Origin: Amycolatopsis sp. 195334CR
GTDB taxonomy: Bacteria > Actinomycetota > Actinomycetes > Mycobacteriales > Pseudonocardiaceae
Direction of reading: 5' to 3'
Assembly (NCBI RefSeq): GCF_017309385.1
Contig: NZ_JAFJMJ010000004.1
Span: forward strand, 310,001 to 374,000
DNA: 64,000 nt
Shown: positions 1-8,697 of the stretch, piece by piece
Layout of the letters: each line of letters opens with the position of its first letter
Position numbering within the stretch: the first letter of the stretch is position 1
Made by a program: the position numbers and the translations under genes
The notes under the pieces: model-generated
Database searches by the model: none
What the model was told of the DNA's origin: nothing
Seen by the model: the letters and a program-made list of their open reading frames with translations, nothing else

Positions 1-2174
1 CATTCGTTCGTGCGCGAGGTCAGCACGTCGGGCACGGCGTTGCCGGGACTCCAGACGCGCCTGCCCTTGTTGAGGCTGAACGGGATCGAGTGCAGCTCCA
101 CCACCTCGGGGAGCCCGTCGCCGTTGACGTCCGCGTCGAGGAACTCGGTGCCGCAGTGACCCTTGTCGGAGCAGGTGAAGCTGCCCATCGCGGTGTCGGT
201 CGCGCCGGCGGTGAAGCCGCTGCCGGTGGACAGCCAGATCCGGCGGCGCGAGGACAGGCCGTACGGGGAGACCTCGACCAGGTCCACCCGGTCGTCCCCG
301 TTGACGTCGACGGGCAGGTGCTTGGCCGAGCCGGCCGAGGGCATGGCGGTGTCGGTGGCGGTGAGCGTGTAGCCGTAGCCGGTGGAGAGCCAGACCCGGC
401 GGGTGTAGGTGCTCAGGAAGGGGTACAGCTCGATCATGTCGGCCTTGGTGTCGCCGTTGACGTCGGCCACGTAGTACCGGCTGCCCGCGCCGTCCGCCTT
501 CGGTGTGCTCCAGGAGATGCCCGAATCGGTGGCCCCGGCGGTGAACCCGGTACCGGTGGACAGCCAGATGCGGCGCGCGCCCGACGAGCCGAACACGGGG
601 TAGATCTCGACGAGGTCCGACTTGCCGTCGCCGTTGACGTCGGCGGGGTGGAACTGGCGGTCCGCGGTGTAGGGGATGCCCGTCTCGTGCGAGGCCAGCG
701 TGAAGCCGGTGCCGTCGGACAGCCAGGTGGCGCGGCAGTAGTGCACCGGGAAAAGGCCGCAGGAGTACAGCTCCAGCAGATCGGATTTCCCGTCCCCGTT
801 GACGTCCATCGGCAGGAAGCGCGAGTTGTCGCTCTTGGGCCCGTGGGCCGAGCCGGTCGAGGCGAGGGTGAAGCCGGTGCCGTTGGAGGTCCACACCCGC
901 CTGCCCCAGGCGAAGCCGCTGGGGTAGATCTCGACGACGTCGGTCTTGCCGTCGGCGTTGACGTCCCCGGGCAGGAACCGGGCATCGGTGCTCAGCGCCA
1001 TGCCGCCCTCCTCGGCGGCCTTGGTGAACCCGGTGCCGTCGGAGATCCAGCTGCGGCGCTGGGAGCCGAAGCCGTACGGGTGGATCTCCAGCATGTCGCC
1101 GCGGCCGTCGCCGTTGATGTCCATCGGCAGGTAGCGGCTGCTGGTGGACGACGCCATCGCGGAGTCATGGGCACCGGCGGTGAACACCGGATCGCCAGGG
1201 CGGTAGGCCGCGGTGGTGGCGGGCATGGCGGTGCCGCCGGTGACGGTGCCCGAGGCGTCGAGCACGGCGTCCCGGCCGTACTGCCGCACGCCGGTGAGCA
1301 GCGAGCGGGCGGTGGCGCCGCTGGCGGTGTAGGCGAGCTGGTAGGCGCGCAGGCGTTGCCCGCCGACGCCCACGTCGATGGTCTTGACCCGGTTGGGCAC
1401 GGAGAGCAGGCCGCCGTTGCCGGTGGCGCTCTGCTCGACGTCGGGCCGCGGCTCGTAGTGGAACTTCACCGTGGTGCCGTTGTAGGTCACCGAGTCGAGC
1501 TGGTCCGCGGCCCAGTGGTAGGCGACGGTGTTGCCGGAGGTGTCGCTGACCTCGGTCAGCCCCCAGCGGAAGGTTTCGGCACCGGCGGTGGCGGTCGGGG
1601 CGAAGACGCGCTGGACGCCGTCCTTGCCGGTCACCGTCCAGCGGCTGGCGGCACCGGTCCCGGTCAGCGCGATCCGCAGGTACCGCTCGGTCTTGGTCGA
1701 GTGCGTGCCACCGGTGGTGCAGCTGGGGCTCGCGCTACCGGCCGCGCACGGCACCAGTTCGACGCCGTCGACGAGGTAACCGTCCGACGCGTCGTACCTC
1801 GGCGCGCCCCGGCCGGCCCCCGCCCGCTCGACCCGGCTGACCCCGACCAGGTCCCAGCCCACCCCGAACGCCCCGTTCCCGGCACCCGATTCGTAGGACA
1901 GCGACAGGCGCGGCGTGATCTCCCGGAACTCGGGCACGGCGATCTCGATCTCGTCGCTGAAGGAGCCCCGGCCGTCCACACTCCACGACTTGGGTGGCGC
2001 CTCGGGGATCTCCGGACCGGTCGGCTTCGGCGTCTCGGCGGCCGCCTGCTGCTTCGGCGGTTTGGGCGGGTCTCCCGCCCGCGGTGCGGCCTCGACCGCC
2101 GTGGCGGTGCTGAGCAGGATCAATCCGGCCAACCCCAGCCCGCGCAGCGCGCGGCGACCTCTACCCGCCGTCAT
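1..2174 (-). CDS. SpvB-domain / FG-GAP repeat secreted protein, 3' part outside window
   Basis: The gene begins with ATG at 2174 and stays open to the left edge, so about 724 residues are visible and the C-terminus is missing. After a signal-like N-terminus (hydrophobic GLAGLILLSTATA) and a Pro-rich linker comes an SpvB/TcdB-type N-terminal domain (PRLSLSYESGAGNG, GVGWDL). Seven FG-GAP/VCBS repeats follow (about 90-1190), each with a Ca-binding-like DVNGDGKSDLVEIYP or variant, spaced 51-61 residues apart, which suggests a beta-propeller. SpvB domains occur in insecticidal Tc toxins and in actinobacterial RHS-like cell-surface proteins; any toxin domain would lie in the unseen C-terminus. It is divergent from the SMI1/KNR4 gene. 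Family assignment is good; function is inferred. Confidence 0.85.
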   Translation of the reverse strand, partial: MTAGRGRRALRGLGLAGLILLSTATAVEAAPRAGDPPKPPKQQAAAETPKPTGPEIPEAPPKSWSVDGRGSFSDEIEIAVPEFREITPRLSLSYESGAGNGAFGVGWDLVGVSRVERAGAGRGAPRYDASDGYLVDGVELVPCAAGSASPSCTTGGTHSTKTERYLRIALTGTGAASRWTVTGKDGVQRVFAPTATAGAETFRWGLTEVSDTSGNTVAYHWAADQLDSVTYNGTTVKFHYEPRPDVEQSATGNGGLLSVPNRVKTIDVGVGGQRLRAYQLAYTASGATARSLLTGVRQYGRDAVLDASGTVTGGTAMPATTAAYRPGDPVFTAGAHDSAMASSTSSRYLPMDINGDGRGDMLEIHPYGFGSQRRSWISDGTGFTKAAEEGGMALSTDARFLPGDVNADGKTDVVEIYPSGFAWGRRVWTSNGTGFTLASTGSAHGPKSDNSRFLPMDVNGDGKSDLLELYSCGLFPVHYCRATWLSDGTGFTLASHETGIPYTADRQFHPADVNGDGKSDLVEIYPVFGSSGARRIWLSTGTGFTAGATDSGISWSTPKADGAGSRYYVADVNGDTKADMIELYPFLSTYTRRVWLSTGYGYTLTATDTAMPSAGSAKHLPVDVNGDDRVDLVEVSPYGLSSRRRIWLSTGSGFTAGATDTAMGSFTCSDKGHCGTEFLDADVNGDGLPEVVELHSIPFSLNKGRRVWSPGNAVPDVLTSRTNE

Positions 2175-2289
2175 CGACCAGCCACCCCAGTACTCGAAGA
2201 ATCGACGGCGGAGATCGTAAGCAGAACCCCATTCAGCGGAAAAGACCTGGTGAAGGAGTAACGAAAACCCGGTCGATCAGGTCGGCCGA

Positions 2290-3417
2290 GTGGGCATAGT
2301 GGTGCGCGTGGACTGGAAACCGTGGTTGGCGCGCTGGAGCGAAGAGTGGCTCAGCACCGAGAAGGAACCCGATCCGGCGGTGGCGCGCGAGCGCTGGCTC
2401 GGCTTCGAACCGGCGAGCGAGGCGGCGGTCGCCTCGCTCGAGCGGCGTTTGCAGCGACGTCTGCCGCCCTCTTACCGGGAGTTCTTGCTGACCACGGACG
2501 GCTGGCGCAACGCGGGTGAGTTCGTCTGGCGGCTGCGTGATACCAGCGACGTCGACCTGCTGCGCGTGCTCGAACCGTTCTGGGAAGAGGCGTGGGAATG
2601 GGTTGTCGAGGACACCCCGTTGGACAACTGCTTCACCCGCGGGGTGTTGATTTCCCGGGACGCCGACGCGGGCATTCTTTTCCTCGATCCCGGTGACGTC
2701 GATGAGAACGGTGAATGGGCCGCCTACAGCCTGTTTTCCTGGCGCGCCGAACCGCCGGTGCGCTTTGCGTCGTTCACCGCGTTGATGGACGAGCTGTACG
2801 CCGAGTTCCACCGGATGCGGCAGCCCGCCGGCGAAACCCGTGACCATTGGGACGCCGAGACCGAGCGGGCGCGGCTGCTCGCGCTGGGCGGTCACGTCGA
2901 CGAAGCCGAAGCGGTACTGGCGAAAGCCGAGAATTCCGGCCGCACGCGGGCCACGGTGTTGCGGGCGCAATTGCTGCTCATGCTCGATCGCCACTACGAA
3001 GCGGGCATGCTCATCGGCAGGCTGCTGCGCCCGGGCTCACCGGATTTCCTGCGCGATCCGCTGTTCACCGAGGAATTCCTGCCGTGGCTGCGGTTCCAGG
3101 ACGCGTTGCCGCACCACAATTCGATCCTGCGGGCCGCGTTGATCGGGGAGCAGCCGGACCTTCGGCGAGCCCTCGCCGAAGACGAGGCGCGCACGGAACC
3201 GCCCACCTTTGGTCCTCCGGAGTTCGATGCCCGCGTCCGGCAAGCTCTGAACGGCGACCCGGCCCGGCTGTGGGCGGCCGTGCACGCCGCTCTCCCGCAC
3301 TGGCGTCCCCGCACCGACGACCACATCGCCCCGATCGGCCTGCTCGCCCATCCGGTGCTGGCCCGGGCGTTCACCGCGGACCAGGGGAGGGCGCTGCTGT
3401 CGCGGGCCCGGTCGTGA
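2290..3417 (+). CDS. SMI1/KNR4 (SUKH) family protein
   Basis: This 375-residue cytosolic protein has an N-terminal SUKH domain: PASEAAVASLERRLQRRLPP then SYREFLLTTDGW, the usual family opening, with the domain running to about residue 170. The second half is helical and looks TPR-like (GHVDEAEAVLAKAE, HYEAGMLIGRLL). SUKH proteins are frequent immunity proteins of polymorphic toxins and otherwise act as scaffolds. It is divergent from the SpvB-domain gene with 115 bp between them, so a toxin/immunity pairing is only suggested. The start is uncertain: GTG codons lie in frame at 2290, 2299, 2302 and 2308, and the only obvious Shine-Dalgarno (near 2251) is too far upstream. Confidence 0.8.
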   Translation: MGIVVRVDWKPWLARWSEEWLSTEKEPDPAVARERWLGFEPASEAAVASLERRLQRRLPPSYREFLLTTDGWRNAGEFVWRLRDTSDVDLLRVLEPFWEEAWEWVVEDTPLDNCFTRGVLISRDADAGILFLDPGDVDENGEWAAYSLFSWRAEPPVRFASFTALMDELYAEFHRMRQPAGETRDHWDAETERARLLALGGHVDEAEAVLAKAENSGRTRATVLRAQLLLMLDRHYEAGMLIGRLLRPGSPDFLRDPLFTEEFLPWLRFQDALPHHNSILRAALIGEQPDLRRALAEDEARTEPPTFGPPEFDARVRQALNGDPARLWAAVHAALPHWRPRTDDHIAPIGLLAHPVLARAFTADQGRALLSRARS

Positions 3418-3610
3418 GACACCGGTAGAGGAGTGCGTTCGCGAGCACAACCAGACGTCCGAGGGCAGCACCCAGGCACCCTCACGATTGATCGCCGCGG
3501 GAAGCCGTATCGCCGGCGCGATCCCACATTTCCCCCAGATCTGCCCAAGGCAGCCGGCGCATCGTGGGCCTGGTTCCGCTGGGCCCGCATCGTCGACCAA
3601 GGGGGATCCC

Positions 3611-4705
3611 ATGTCCCGTCATCGCAAAGGTCTGCTCGCAGGCGTACTGACCGCCTTGCTGGCGTCCGCAACAGTCTCGGCGCCCACCGCTTCGGCGGCG
3701 ACGCCGCCCGCCCAGCCGCAAGCCGCGTGCAGTTGGGAGAACCACTGCTACGCGACACTGCGGTGGTCCCACGGGGATGTCTCCGGAGCGGAGGTGGAGC
3801 TGGGCACCTACTCGCTCAGCGTCCCCGGGGCCGGACCTGACTTCGAGACCTCGGAGATGTGGGTCGGCTTCGACGGCTCATCCGTCAGCTGGATCGAAGC
3901 GGGCGTTCTGCGCAGCGTGGGCGCGGCCTGCAGCGGAACGCACTGGTTCACCGCCGCCAGCTACCCGAACAGCGGCGGGTTCCAGCTCCGCTGCCTGGGC
4001 ACGGCCACGCTGAACACCAAGGCGATGGTCCGCCTGCAAGAGGGCTCCGGCTCGTGGAGCTTCCACCTCAACGGGTCCAACGTGAGTACCTGGTCCTCGA
4101 CCCCGGCGACGACCGCGTGGCTGGACGTCGGTCACGAGTACACCCGCGGCGACGTCAAGTCGAGCATGACCGCGGGCAAGATGAAGTGGCGGCACACGGT
4201 CAACAACAACTGGTACACCGGCTGGGACACCCCCAGCTACCCGGCTCCGGCGGCCAACCCCGGCGGGTGGCCGTGTTACACCATGTGGGTCTCCCAGTTC
4301 AAGGACATGCGCGCCCGGTGCAACATCGCCGCCGCGAACCAGGACGCGCGGGCAGTCGAGCCGGCTCTGCCGCCGAAGCTGTCGCCGGTGGACGAAGCGC
4401 TGCGTGTGGCCAAGACGATGGGTGTGACCGCGCCGAAGGGCGTCCGCGCGGTCGCCGGCGATCGCACCGCGGTCAATGCCCTGTTCAACACCGACATCCG
4501 GGGTGGCAGCGACCTCACGGTTGTCCAGATCGACGGTGACTTCCGGGCCGACGGGGTACCGCGGCCCCAGAACGCGGCCGCGCCGACCGGCACCTCGTTG
4601 ACCGTCGTGCTCGACCAGACCACCGGTGAGGTCCAGATGATTCACCTGTGGCCGTCGGCGTCGCCGGACATCGCCTCCTTCGGCACACCGACCACCATCG
4701 CCTGA
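3611..4705 (+). CDS. secreted protein of unknown function
   Basis: ATG at 3611 gives 364 residues opening with a classical Sec signal peptide: SRHRK, a hydrophobic GLLAGVLTALLASATVSA, and a likely cleavage after ASA near residue 29. The mature part is rich in Trp, Ser and Asn, has several Cys, and looks beta-rich up to about residue 240 (MWVGFDGSSVSWIEAG, HLNGSNVSTW). A basic/acidic C-terminal part (SPVDEALRVAKTMGVTAPKG) resembles a second small domain. I do not recognise the family. It is monocistronic and is followed by a strong hairpin at 4738-4775. Confidence 0.8.
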   Translation: MSRHRKGLLAGVLTALLASATVSAPTASAATPPAQPQAACSWENHCYATLRWSHGDVSGAEVELGTYSLSVPGAGPDFETSEMWVGFDGSSVSWIEAGVLRSVGAACSGTHWFTAASYPNSGGFQLRCLGTATLNTKAMVRLQEGSGSWSFHLNGSNVSTWSSTPATTAWLDVGHEYTRGDVKSSMTAGKMKWRHTVNNNWYTGWDTPSYPAPAANPGGWPCYTMWVSQFKDMRARCNIAAANQDARAVEPALPPKLSPVDEALRVAKTMGVTAPKGVRAVAGDRTAVNALFNTDIRGGSDLTVVQIDGDFRADGVPRPQNAAAPTGTSLTVVLDQTTGEVQMIHLWPSASPDIASFGTPTTIA

Positions 4706-4737
4706 TCACCTGCCAGCACCGGTCCGGCTTCGTAACA

Positions 4738-4775
4738 GTGTGGCGCCGAAGGGGATTGTTCCCTCGGCGCCACAC
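4738..4775 (+). terminator. hairpin terminator of the secreted-protein gene
   Basis: A perfect 12-bp inverted repeat, GTGTGGCGCCGA (4738-4749) against TCGGCGCCACAC (4764-4775), has a 14-nt loop that itself contains a short GGGGA/TTCCC pairing. It starts 33 nt after the stop codon at 4705. There is no long U-tract, as is usual in actinobacteria. It also lies just beyond the 3' end of the convergent TetR gene. Confidence 0.7.
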
Positions 4776-4822
4776 CCGTGGGCGAGCGCGATCCCTTCTG
4801 GATCACGCGGAGTCGAACCGGC

Positions 4823-5377
4823 TCAGTCGTGGTGACCGAGGGCGTCGAGCGCCGCCCGCAGGATATGGGGTCGCCACTCGCGGCGCCGGTCCGCGCGGGT
4901 GGCGCTCTCGGCGGCCGCCTGGAGGCCCGCGGTGGCGGCGATCACGCGCGCCATCCGTTCGTCGTCGAATGCGCTGGGGTCGATTCCGAACGCCTCAGCG
5001 AGCGCGACACCGGCTTCGAGCAGTTCGGGATCGAGTTCGGGATCGGAGGACACGCTCGCGCTGAGGAACGCCGCCGTGCCGGGGAGTTCCCAGGTGGTGT
5101 CCAGGATCGCCTCGAGGAGCAGCCGGTCCCGTTCGAGTCCGGGGGCGATTCCGGCGGTCGCCGAGAGGAGGCGGGTGCTGCGCCGGAGTGCCTCGGCGAC
5201 GGCCGCGCGGTAGAGCGTCTCCTTGTTCGAGAAGCGGTGCAGCAGGCCCGCTTTCGAGTACCCCACCTCATCGGCGATCTGCTGCAGCGACGTGTGGCGG
5301 AATCCGTGGCGTGCGAAGACCGCCGATGCGCGGTCGACGATCTCGGCGTCGATCTGCTCCTTGGTCAGGCGAGGCAT
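4823..5377 (-). CDS. TetR/AcrR family transcriptional regulator
   Basis: From ATG at 5377 this encodes 184 residues. The N-terminal helix-turn-helix is typical: IVDRASAVFARHGFRHTSLQQ then IADEVGYSKAGLLHRFSNKE, residues about 12-55. The C-terminal ligand domain is helical and unassigned. The gene is divergent from the SpoIIM-like membrane gene, and two inverted repeats occupy the 84-bp gap (5399-5411 and 5413-5432), so it probably represses itself and that neighbour. A longer open frame extends upstream, but it runs through the divergent gene and lacks coding character, so the start before MPRLTKEQ was chosen. Confidence 0.85.
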   Translation of the reverse strand: MPRLTKEQIDAEIVDRASAVFARHGFRHTSLQQIADEVGYSKAGLLHRFSNKETLYRAAVAEALRRSTRLLSATAGIAPGLERDRLLLEAILDTTWELPGTAAFLSASVSSDPELDPELLEAGVALAEAFGIDPSAFDDERMARVIAATAGLQAAAESATRADRRREWRPHILRAALDALGHHD

Positions 5378-5398
5378 GGGGTCGACACTACCAGGATG

Positions 5399-5432
5399 GA
5401 CCGATATGGTCGGAACCGGACCAAATCGGTTC
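5399..5432. promoter_or_regulatory. probable TetR operators in the divergent promoter
   Basis: Two inverted repeats lie between the divergent TetR and membrane-protein genes: GACC-gatat-GGTC (5399-5411) and GAACCG-N8-CGGTTC (5413-5432). Dyads in the shared upstream region of a TetR gene usually bind that regulator. Which of the two is the true site cannot be told from sequence. Confidence 0.5.
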
Positions 5433-5461
5433 GTAACATCCAGTCCGCCGGGGGACGAGCC

Positions 5462-6073
5462 ATGAAACTGCTTCGCCGACCAGTCGAGATCCTGCGCTCG
5501 GATTCCCGCGCGCTGGTCGTCCTCACCGTGCTGATCTTCGGAGCACTGCTGCTCGGCATGGGGACGGGCACGCTGTTCCCCGGTCTCGAGCTGCCCACCC
5601 TGGTCTCCGGCGGCGTCTCCGGCGACCTCGTGCACACGATGATCACGAACCCGTGGTTCTTCGGCACCGTGATCCTGCTGATCAACCTGTTCGTGGCCGC
5701 TGTCGGCGGCATTCTGCTGCCGTCGCTCATCGTGCCGTTCCTCGGCGTCCCGGCGATCGCGTTGTACATGTTCAACGTGGGCGTCTCGATCGCGCCATCC
5801 GGCTCGACGGCGGCGACGGTGCTCATCCCGCACTCCCTGACGCTCATCATCGAGCTCACCGCCTACGTTCTCGTGATGTTCGGGGCATACCAGCTCGGTC
5901 GCGGCTGGATCCGTCCCGGCTACCTCGGCGAGAGCAGTCGCCGGCGCGCGTACGTCGCCGGTCTGCGGCGACTCGCGTGGCTCGCGCTGCCGACGATCGT
6001 GCTTCTCGTGATCGGCGCGTACTACGAGGCATTCTCGGTCGTCTACCTGCTGCCGGGAATGCTGGGCGGTTGA
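5462..6073 (+). CDS. SpoIIM-family integral membrane protein
   Basis: This 203-residue protein has about four or five membrane segments (VVLTVLIFGALLLG; FFGTVILLINLFVAAVGG; LIVPFLGVPAIALYMFNVG; LTLIIELTAYVLVMFGAY; LAWLALPTIVLLVIG). PHSLTLIIELTAYVLV followed by a late IGAYYEAF resembles the conserved HGxxE core and terminal IEAF element of the stage II sporulation protein M family, many members of which are unrelated to sporulation. The start is ATG at 5462, preceded by a weak GGGGGACG. Divergent TetR control is likely. Family confidence is moderate and function is unknown. Confidence 0.65.
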   Translation: MKLLRRPVEILRSDSRALVVLTVLIFGALLLGMGTGTLFPGLELPTLVSGGVSGDLVHTMITNPWFFGTVILLINLFVAAVGGILLPSLIVPFLGVPAIALYMFNVGVSIAPSGSTAATVLIPHSLTLIIELTAYVLVMFGAYQLGRGWIRPGYLGESSRRRAYVAGLRRLAWLALPTIVLLVIGAYYEAFSVVYLLPGMLGG

Positions 6074-6164
6074 TCTCCCCCGGGCACCCGCGCCCCAGGC
6101 TTGACTGTGCCCCAAGGGCATCGTGTCCCATGGCCGAGTCACATTGCGACGTCTGGAGAAGGTA

Positions 6165-7619
6165 ATGCGGAGAGCATGGGTGGCCTCGGCCGCCGTTGTC
6201 GTTGCCCTGTCGTCGGTCGTGGTCGCGGCGGCGTCACCGGCGGTGGCGGGCGACGGGCTGAGTTGGGAGCCGTGCGCGGCGGCCGGCGCGCCGGGTCTGG
6301 AGTGCTCGACCCTCCAGGTGCCCCTTGACTACCGGCATCCGGAGGGCCGGACGATCGAGATCGCGATCTCCCGGCTGAAGAGCACGAACCCTTCGCAGCG
6401 CCGGGGCGTGCTGCTGACGAATCCGGGCGGGCCCGGCGGGCCCGGGCTGGACTACCCGGCCCTGCTCGCGGATCCGGCGGTCCCGCATCCGCTGCCGCAG
6501 AGCGTGCGGGACAAGTACGACGTGATCGGCATGGATCCCCGTGGTGTCGGCCGCAGCTCGCCGGTGACGTGCGACGTCACGCCGGAACAGCTCGCGCCTC
6601 GCTGGTTGCCGTACCCGGAAAACCCGGGCGAGGTGGGGCGGCACGCCGGTGTGGCGCGGACTGTTTCCCGGCAGTGCGCGACGTCGGAGACGCAGGACCT
6701 GTTGCCCCACATCACCACCGCGAACACCGCACGGGACATGGACCGGATCCGGGAAGCGCTGGGGGAACCCCGGATTTCCTATCTCGGTGGGTCCTACGGC
6801 AGCTACCTCGGCGCGGTTTACGCGACCTTGTACCCGTCACGCGGCGACCGGATCGTGCTCGACAGCGTGCTGGGCGCCGGCGGTTACGACTACCAGGCGC
6901 AGCTCCGGTTCGCCATCGGGTTCGACGATCGGTTCCCGGACTTCGCCAGGTTCGTGGTGGCGAACCCGGAGTACGGGCTGGGCACCACGCCCGCACAGGT
7001 TCGAGAAAAGTACCTGGACCTCGCGGCGCGGCTCGACCGCGAGCCGATCGGCGGTGTCGATGGCTCCCTGCTGCGCAATCTGACGCATGAGGCGCTCTAC
7101 GCCGACGCGCTCTTCCCCAGCCTCGCCGAGAAGATGAAGACACTCGACGCGGGGCAGCCAGTGCAGGTGCCCCCGCCCGCCGGCGACATGGACAACTTCT
7201 ACGCCTCGCACTTCTATGTACTCTGCGGTGACTCGAACTGGCCGCGCTCGGTTCCGGCCTACCAGCGTGAGGTCGAGGCGCAACGGGCCGAGCATCCGCT
7301 GTTCGGTGCGGCCGCGGCCAACGTCAACCCTTGCGCGTTCTGGCAGAAGCCCGTCGAGCCCCCGGTCCGCATCCATGACCGAGGACCGTCCAATGTGCTG
7401 CTCGTGCAGAACCTGCGCGACCCGGGTACGCCCCTGGCCGGTGCGCTGGAAATGCGGCGGGCGTTCGGTGACCGGGCCCGGCTGGTCACGGCAGACCAGG
7501 GTGGCCACGGTGCCTACGGACTGTTCGCGGAGAACATGTGCGCCAACAACACGGTCACGGCTTTCCTGTCCACCGGCGAGTTTCCGGAACGGGATCGCGC
7601 CTGCGCGGCGGAATCGTGA
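6165..7619 (+). CDS. secreted alpha/beta hydrolase, tripeptidyl aminopeptidase (TAP) type
   Basis: ATG at 6165 is preceded by GGAGAAGG and opens a 484-residue protein with a Sec signal peptide (WVASAAVVVALSSVVVAAASPAVA). The oxyanion region is NPGGPGGPG (about residue 86), the strand motif DPRGVGRS, and the nucleophile elbow GGSYGSYLG with Ser near 210. The C-terminal TAP-like domain supplies the acid in LRDPGTPL and the His in GGHGAYG. Homologues (SlpD/SlpE, Tap) remove tripeptides from exported proteins or liberate amino acids outside the cell. It starts 92 bp after the SpoIIM-like gene and is followed by a VOC gene 26 bp downstream, which may be cotranscribed. Confidence 0.85.
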   Translation: MRRAWVASAAVVVALSSVVVAAASPAVAGDGLSWEPCAAAGAPGLECSTLQVPLDYRHPEGRTIEIAISRLKSTNPSQRRGVLLTNPGGPGGPGLDYPALLADPAVPHPLPQSVRDKYDVIGMDPRGVGRSSPVTCDVTPEQLAPRWLPYPENPGEVGRHAGVARTVSRQCATSETQDLLPHITTANTARDMDRIREALGEPRISYLGGSYGSYLGAVYATLYPSRGDRIVLDSVLGAGGYDYQAQLRFAIGFDDRFPDFARFVVANPEYGLGTTPAQVREKYLDLAARLDREPIGGVDGSLLRNLTHEALYADALFPSLAEKMKTLDAGQPVQVPPPAGDMDNFYASHFYVLCGDSNWPRSVPAYQREVEAQRAEHPLFGAAAANVNPCAFWQKPVEPPVRIHDRGPSNVLLVQNLRDPGTPLAGALEMRRAFGDRARLVTADQGGHGAYGLFAENMCANNTVTAFLSTGEFPERDRACAAES

Positions 7620-7645
7620 TCTCTGCCCGAACCTGAAGGAGCACC

Positions 7646-8089
7646 ATGTCAATCACACTTCCGGCCCTGCACCACATCGGCATCGTGGTGGCCGATGTGG
7701 AGGCCGCGGCCCTCGACCACGAGCGCCGGTGGGGCGTCAACGCGGGCCCGATCGTCGATCTCAGCTTCTCCCGGGCCCTGTTGGCCGGAGTGCCCACCGA
7801 CGTGTCCGCCCGCTATCGGTTCATCGACACCGGTGCCTCACAGATCGAACTCATCGAACCGACCTCCCGGCCTTCGCCCTACGACGAACTGTTGCCGGTC
7901 GGCGGCGTCCATCACCTCGCTTACTTCGTCGACCGGATCGATGCCTACCTGGACCACCTGCGCGGGCTGGGGGAGCAGGTCGAGGTGACGTTCGACGCCT
8001 CCGTAGCCGATGGGACTCGATTCGTGTACCTGAAGGGACTCGCGCATGAGCCCGCCATCGAGCTCATCGAGACGCGCGCTGCTGGGTGA
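7646..8089 (+). CDS. VOC family protein (methylmalonyl-CoA epimerase-like)
   Basis: This 147-residue protein has two paired beta-alpha-beta-beta-beta modules. All four expected metal ligands are visible: His in LHHIGIV (residue 9 or 10), Glu in QIELIEP, His in VHHLAYF and Glu in AIELIE. That pattern suits methylmalonyl-CoA epimerase or glyoxalase-like lyases, but the real substrate is unknown. ATG follows a good AAGGAG. It sits directly after the TAP-type hydrolase and is ended by a 13-bp hairpin at 8114-8156. Confidence 0.8.
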   Translation: MSITLPALHHIGIVVADVEAAALDHERRWGVNAGPIVDLSFSRALLAGVPTDVSARYRFIDTGASQIELIEPTSRPSPYDELLPVGGVHHLAYFVDRIDAYLDHLRGLGEQVEVTFDASVADGTRFVYLKGLAHEPAIELIETRAAG

Positions 8090-8113
8090 CGAACCCGGCC
8101 CAGCTGGATGACC

Positions 8114-8156
8114 GCGGCCCGGGTGGAAGCCGCCGACCGGCTACCACCCGGGCCGC
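8114..8156. terminator. bidirectional hairpin between convergent genes
   Basis: A perfect 13-bp inverted repeat, GCGGCCCGGGTGG (8114-8126) and CCACCCGGGCCGC (8144-8156), has a 17-nt loop. It lies between the 3' ends of the VOC gene and the convergent small secreted peptide gene, so it can serve both strands. Confidence 0.75.
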
Positions 8157-8165
8157 CAGGTCGCA

Positions 8166-8408
8166 TCAGAACTTCGCGAACAGACCCCAGTTGAAGTACA
8201 GCGGCGTGTGGTACACGCAGACCCACTCGGTCCAGTCGCCGTTGGCGAAGCCGGTTCGGCCGGTCAGCTCGCAGTCGTCGATGGTGCTGTAGTAGTTCAC
8301 GAACTCGTAGTCCGCGGCCTGTGCCGTGGCGGCGTTCACCGCGCCGGCCGAGGCGAAGGCAGCGACGGCCGTGCCGGCGACGGCGAGCCGTCGCAGGGTG
8401 TTCTTCAT
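8166..8408 (-). CDS. small secreted two-Cys peptide (paralogue A)
   Basis: This 80-residue precursor starts at ATG 8408 after GGGGAGA. Its signal peptide, about 32 residues ending NAATAQAA, is nearly identical to that of the next gene. The mature part (about 48 residues) is aromatic-rich (YEFVNYY, EWVCVYH, YFNWGLF) with two Cys separated by exactly 17 residues, suggesting one disulfide. No family is recognised; a bacteriocin-like or signalling role is possible but unproven. It lies 38 bp downstream of its paralogue on the same strand. Confidence 0.75.
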   Translation of the reverse strand: MKNTLRRLAVAGTAVAAFASAGAVNAATAQAADYEFVNYYSTIDDCELTGRTGFANGDWTEWVCVYHTPLYFNWGLFAKF

Positions 8409-8445
8409 GGTCTCCCCAGTGTCTTGTCGGTTCTTGGCCGGCTGA

Positions 8446-8697
8446 TCAGGCGTCGAAGGGTTTGACGGCCAGGTTCCACGCGCCCATGATCGGCGCGTTG
8501 AGAGCGCAGCCCCAGTCCGCCCATTCCCCCTTGACCGCACCCCACCAGCCGGTGTCCCAGCAGTCTTTGTGGCTCGAGTGGATGCTGTGGAACTGCCAGT
8601 CCGCGGCCTGTGCCGTGGTGGCGTTCACCGCGCCGGCCGAGGCGAAGGCAACGGCGGCCGTGCCGGCGACGGCGAGCCGTCGCAGGGTGTTCTTCAT
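8446..8697 (-). CDS. small secreted two-Cys peptide (paralogue B)
   Basis: This 83-residue precursor starts at ATG 8697 with the same GGGGAGA ribosome site and near-identical signal peptide as paralogue A. The mature sequence has diverged strongly and is rich in Trp and His (WQFHSIHSSH, DTGWWGAV, WADWGC), yet the two Cys are again 17 residues apart. A conserved leader, a variable mature part and fixed Cys spacing indicate tandem duplication with selection for a secreted disulfide fold. It is the upstream member of the pair. Confidence 0.75.
   Translation of the reverse strand: MKNTLRRLAVAGTAAVAFASAGAVNATTAQAADWQFHSIHSSHKDCWDTGWWGAVKGEWADWGCALNAPIMGAWNLAVKPFDA

Noticed and set aside
90..2261. 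723-codon plus-strand open frame
   Set aside because: It is antisense to the SpvB/FG-GAP gene. The minus strand gives a recognisable domain and regular repeats, while the plus frame has no domain.
8166..8697. lactococcin 972-like bacteriocin pair
   Set aside because: Size and secretion fit, but the characteristic motifs of that family are missing and no immunity or ABC genes adjoin.
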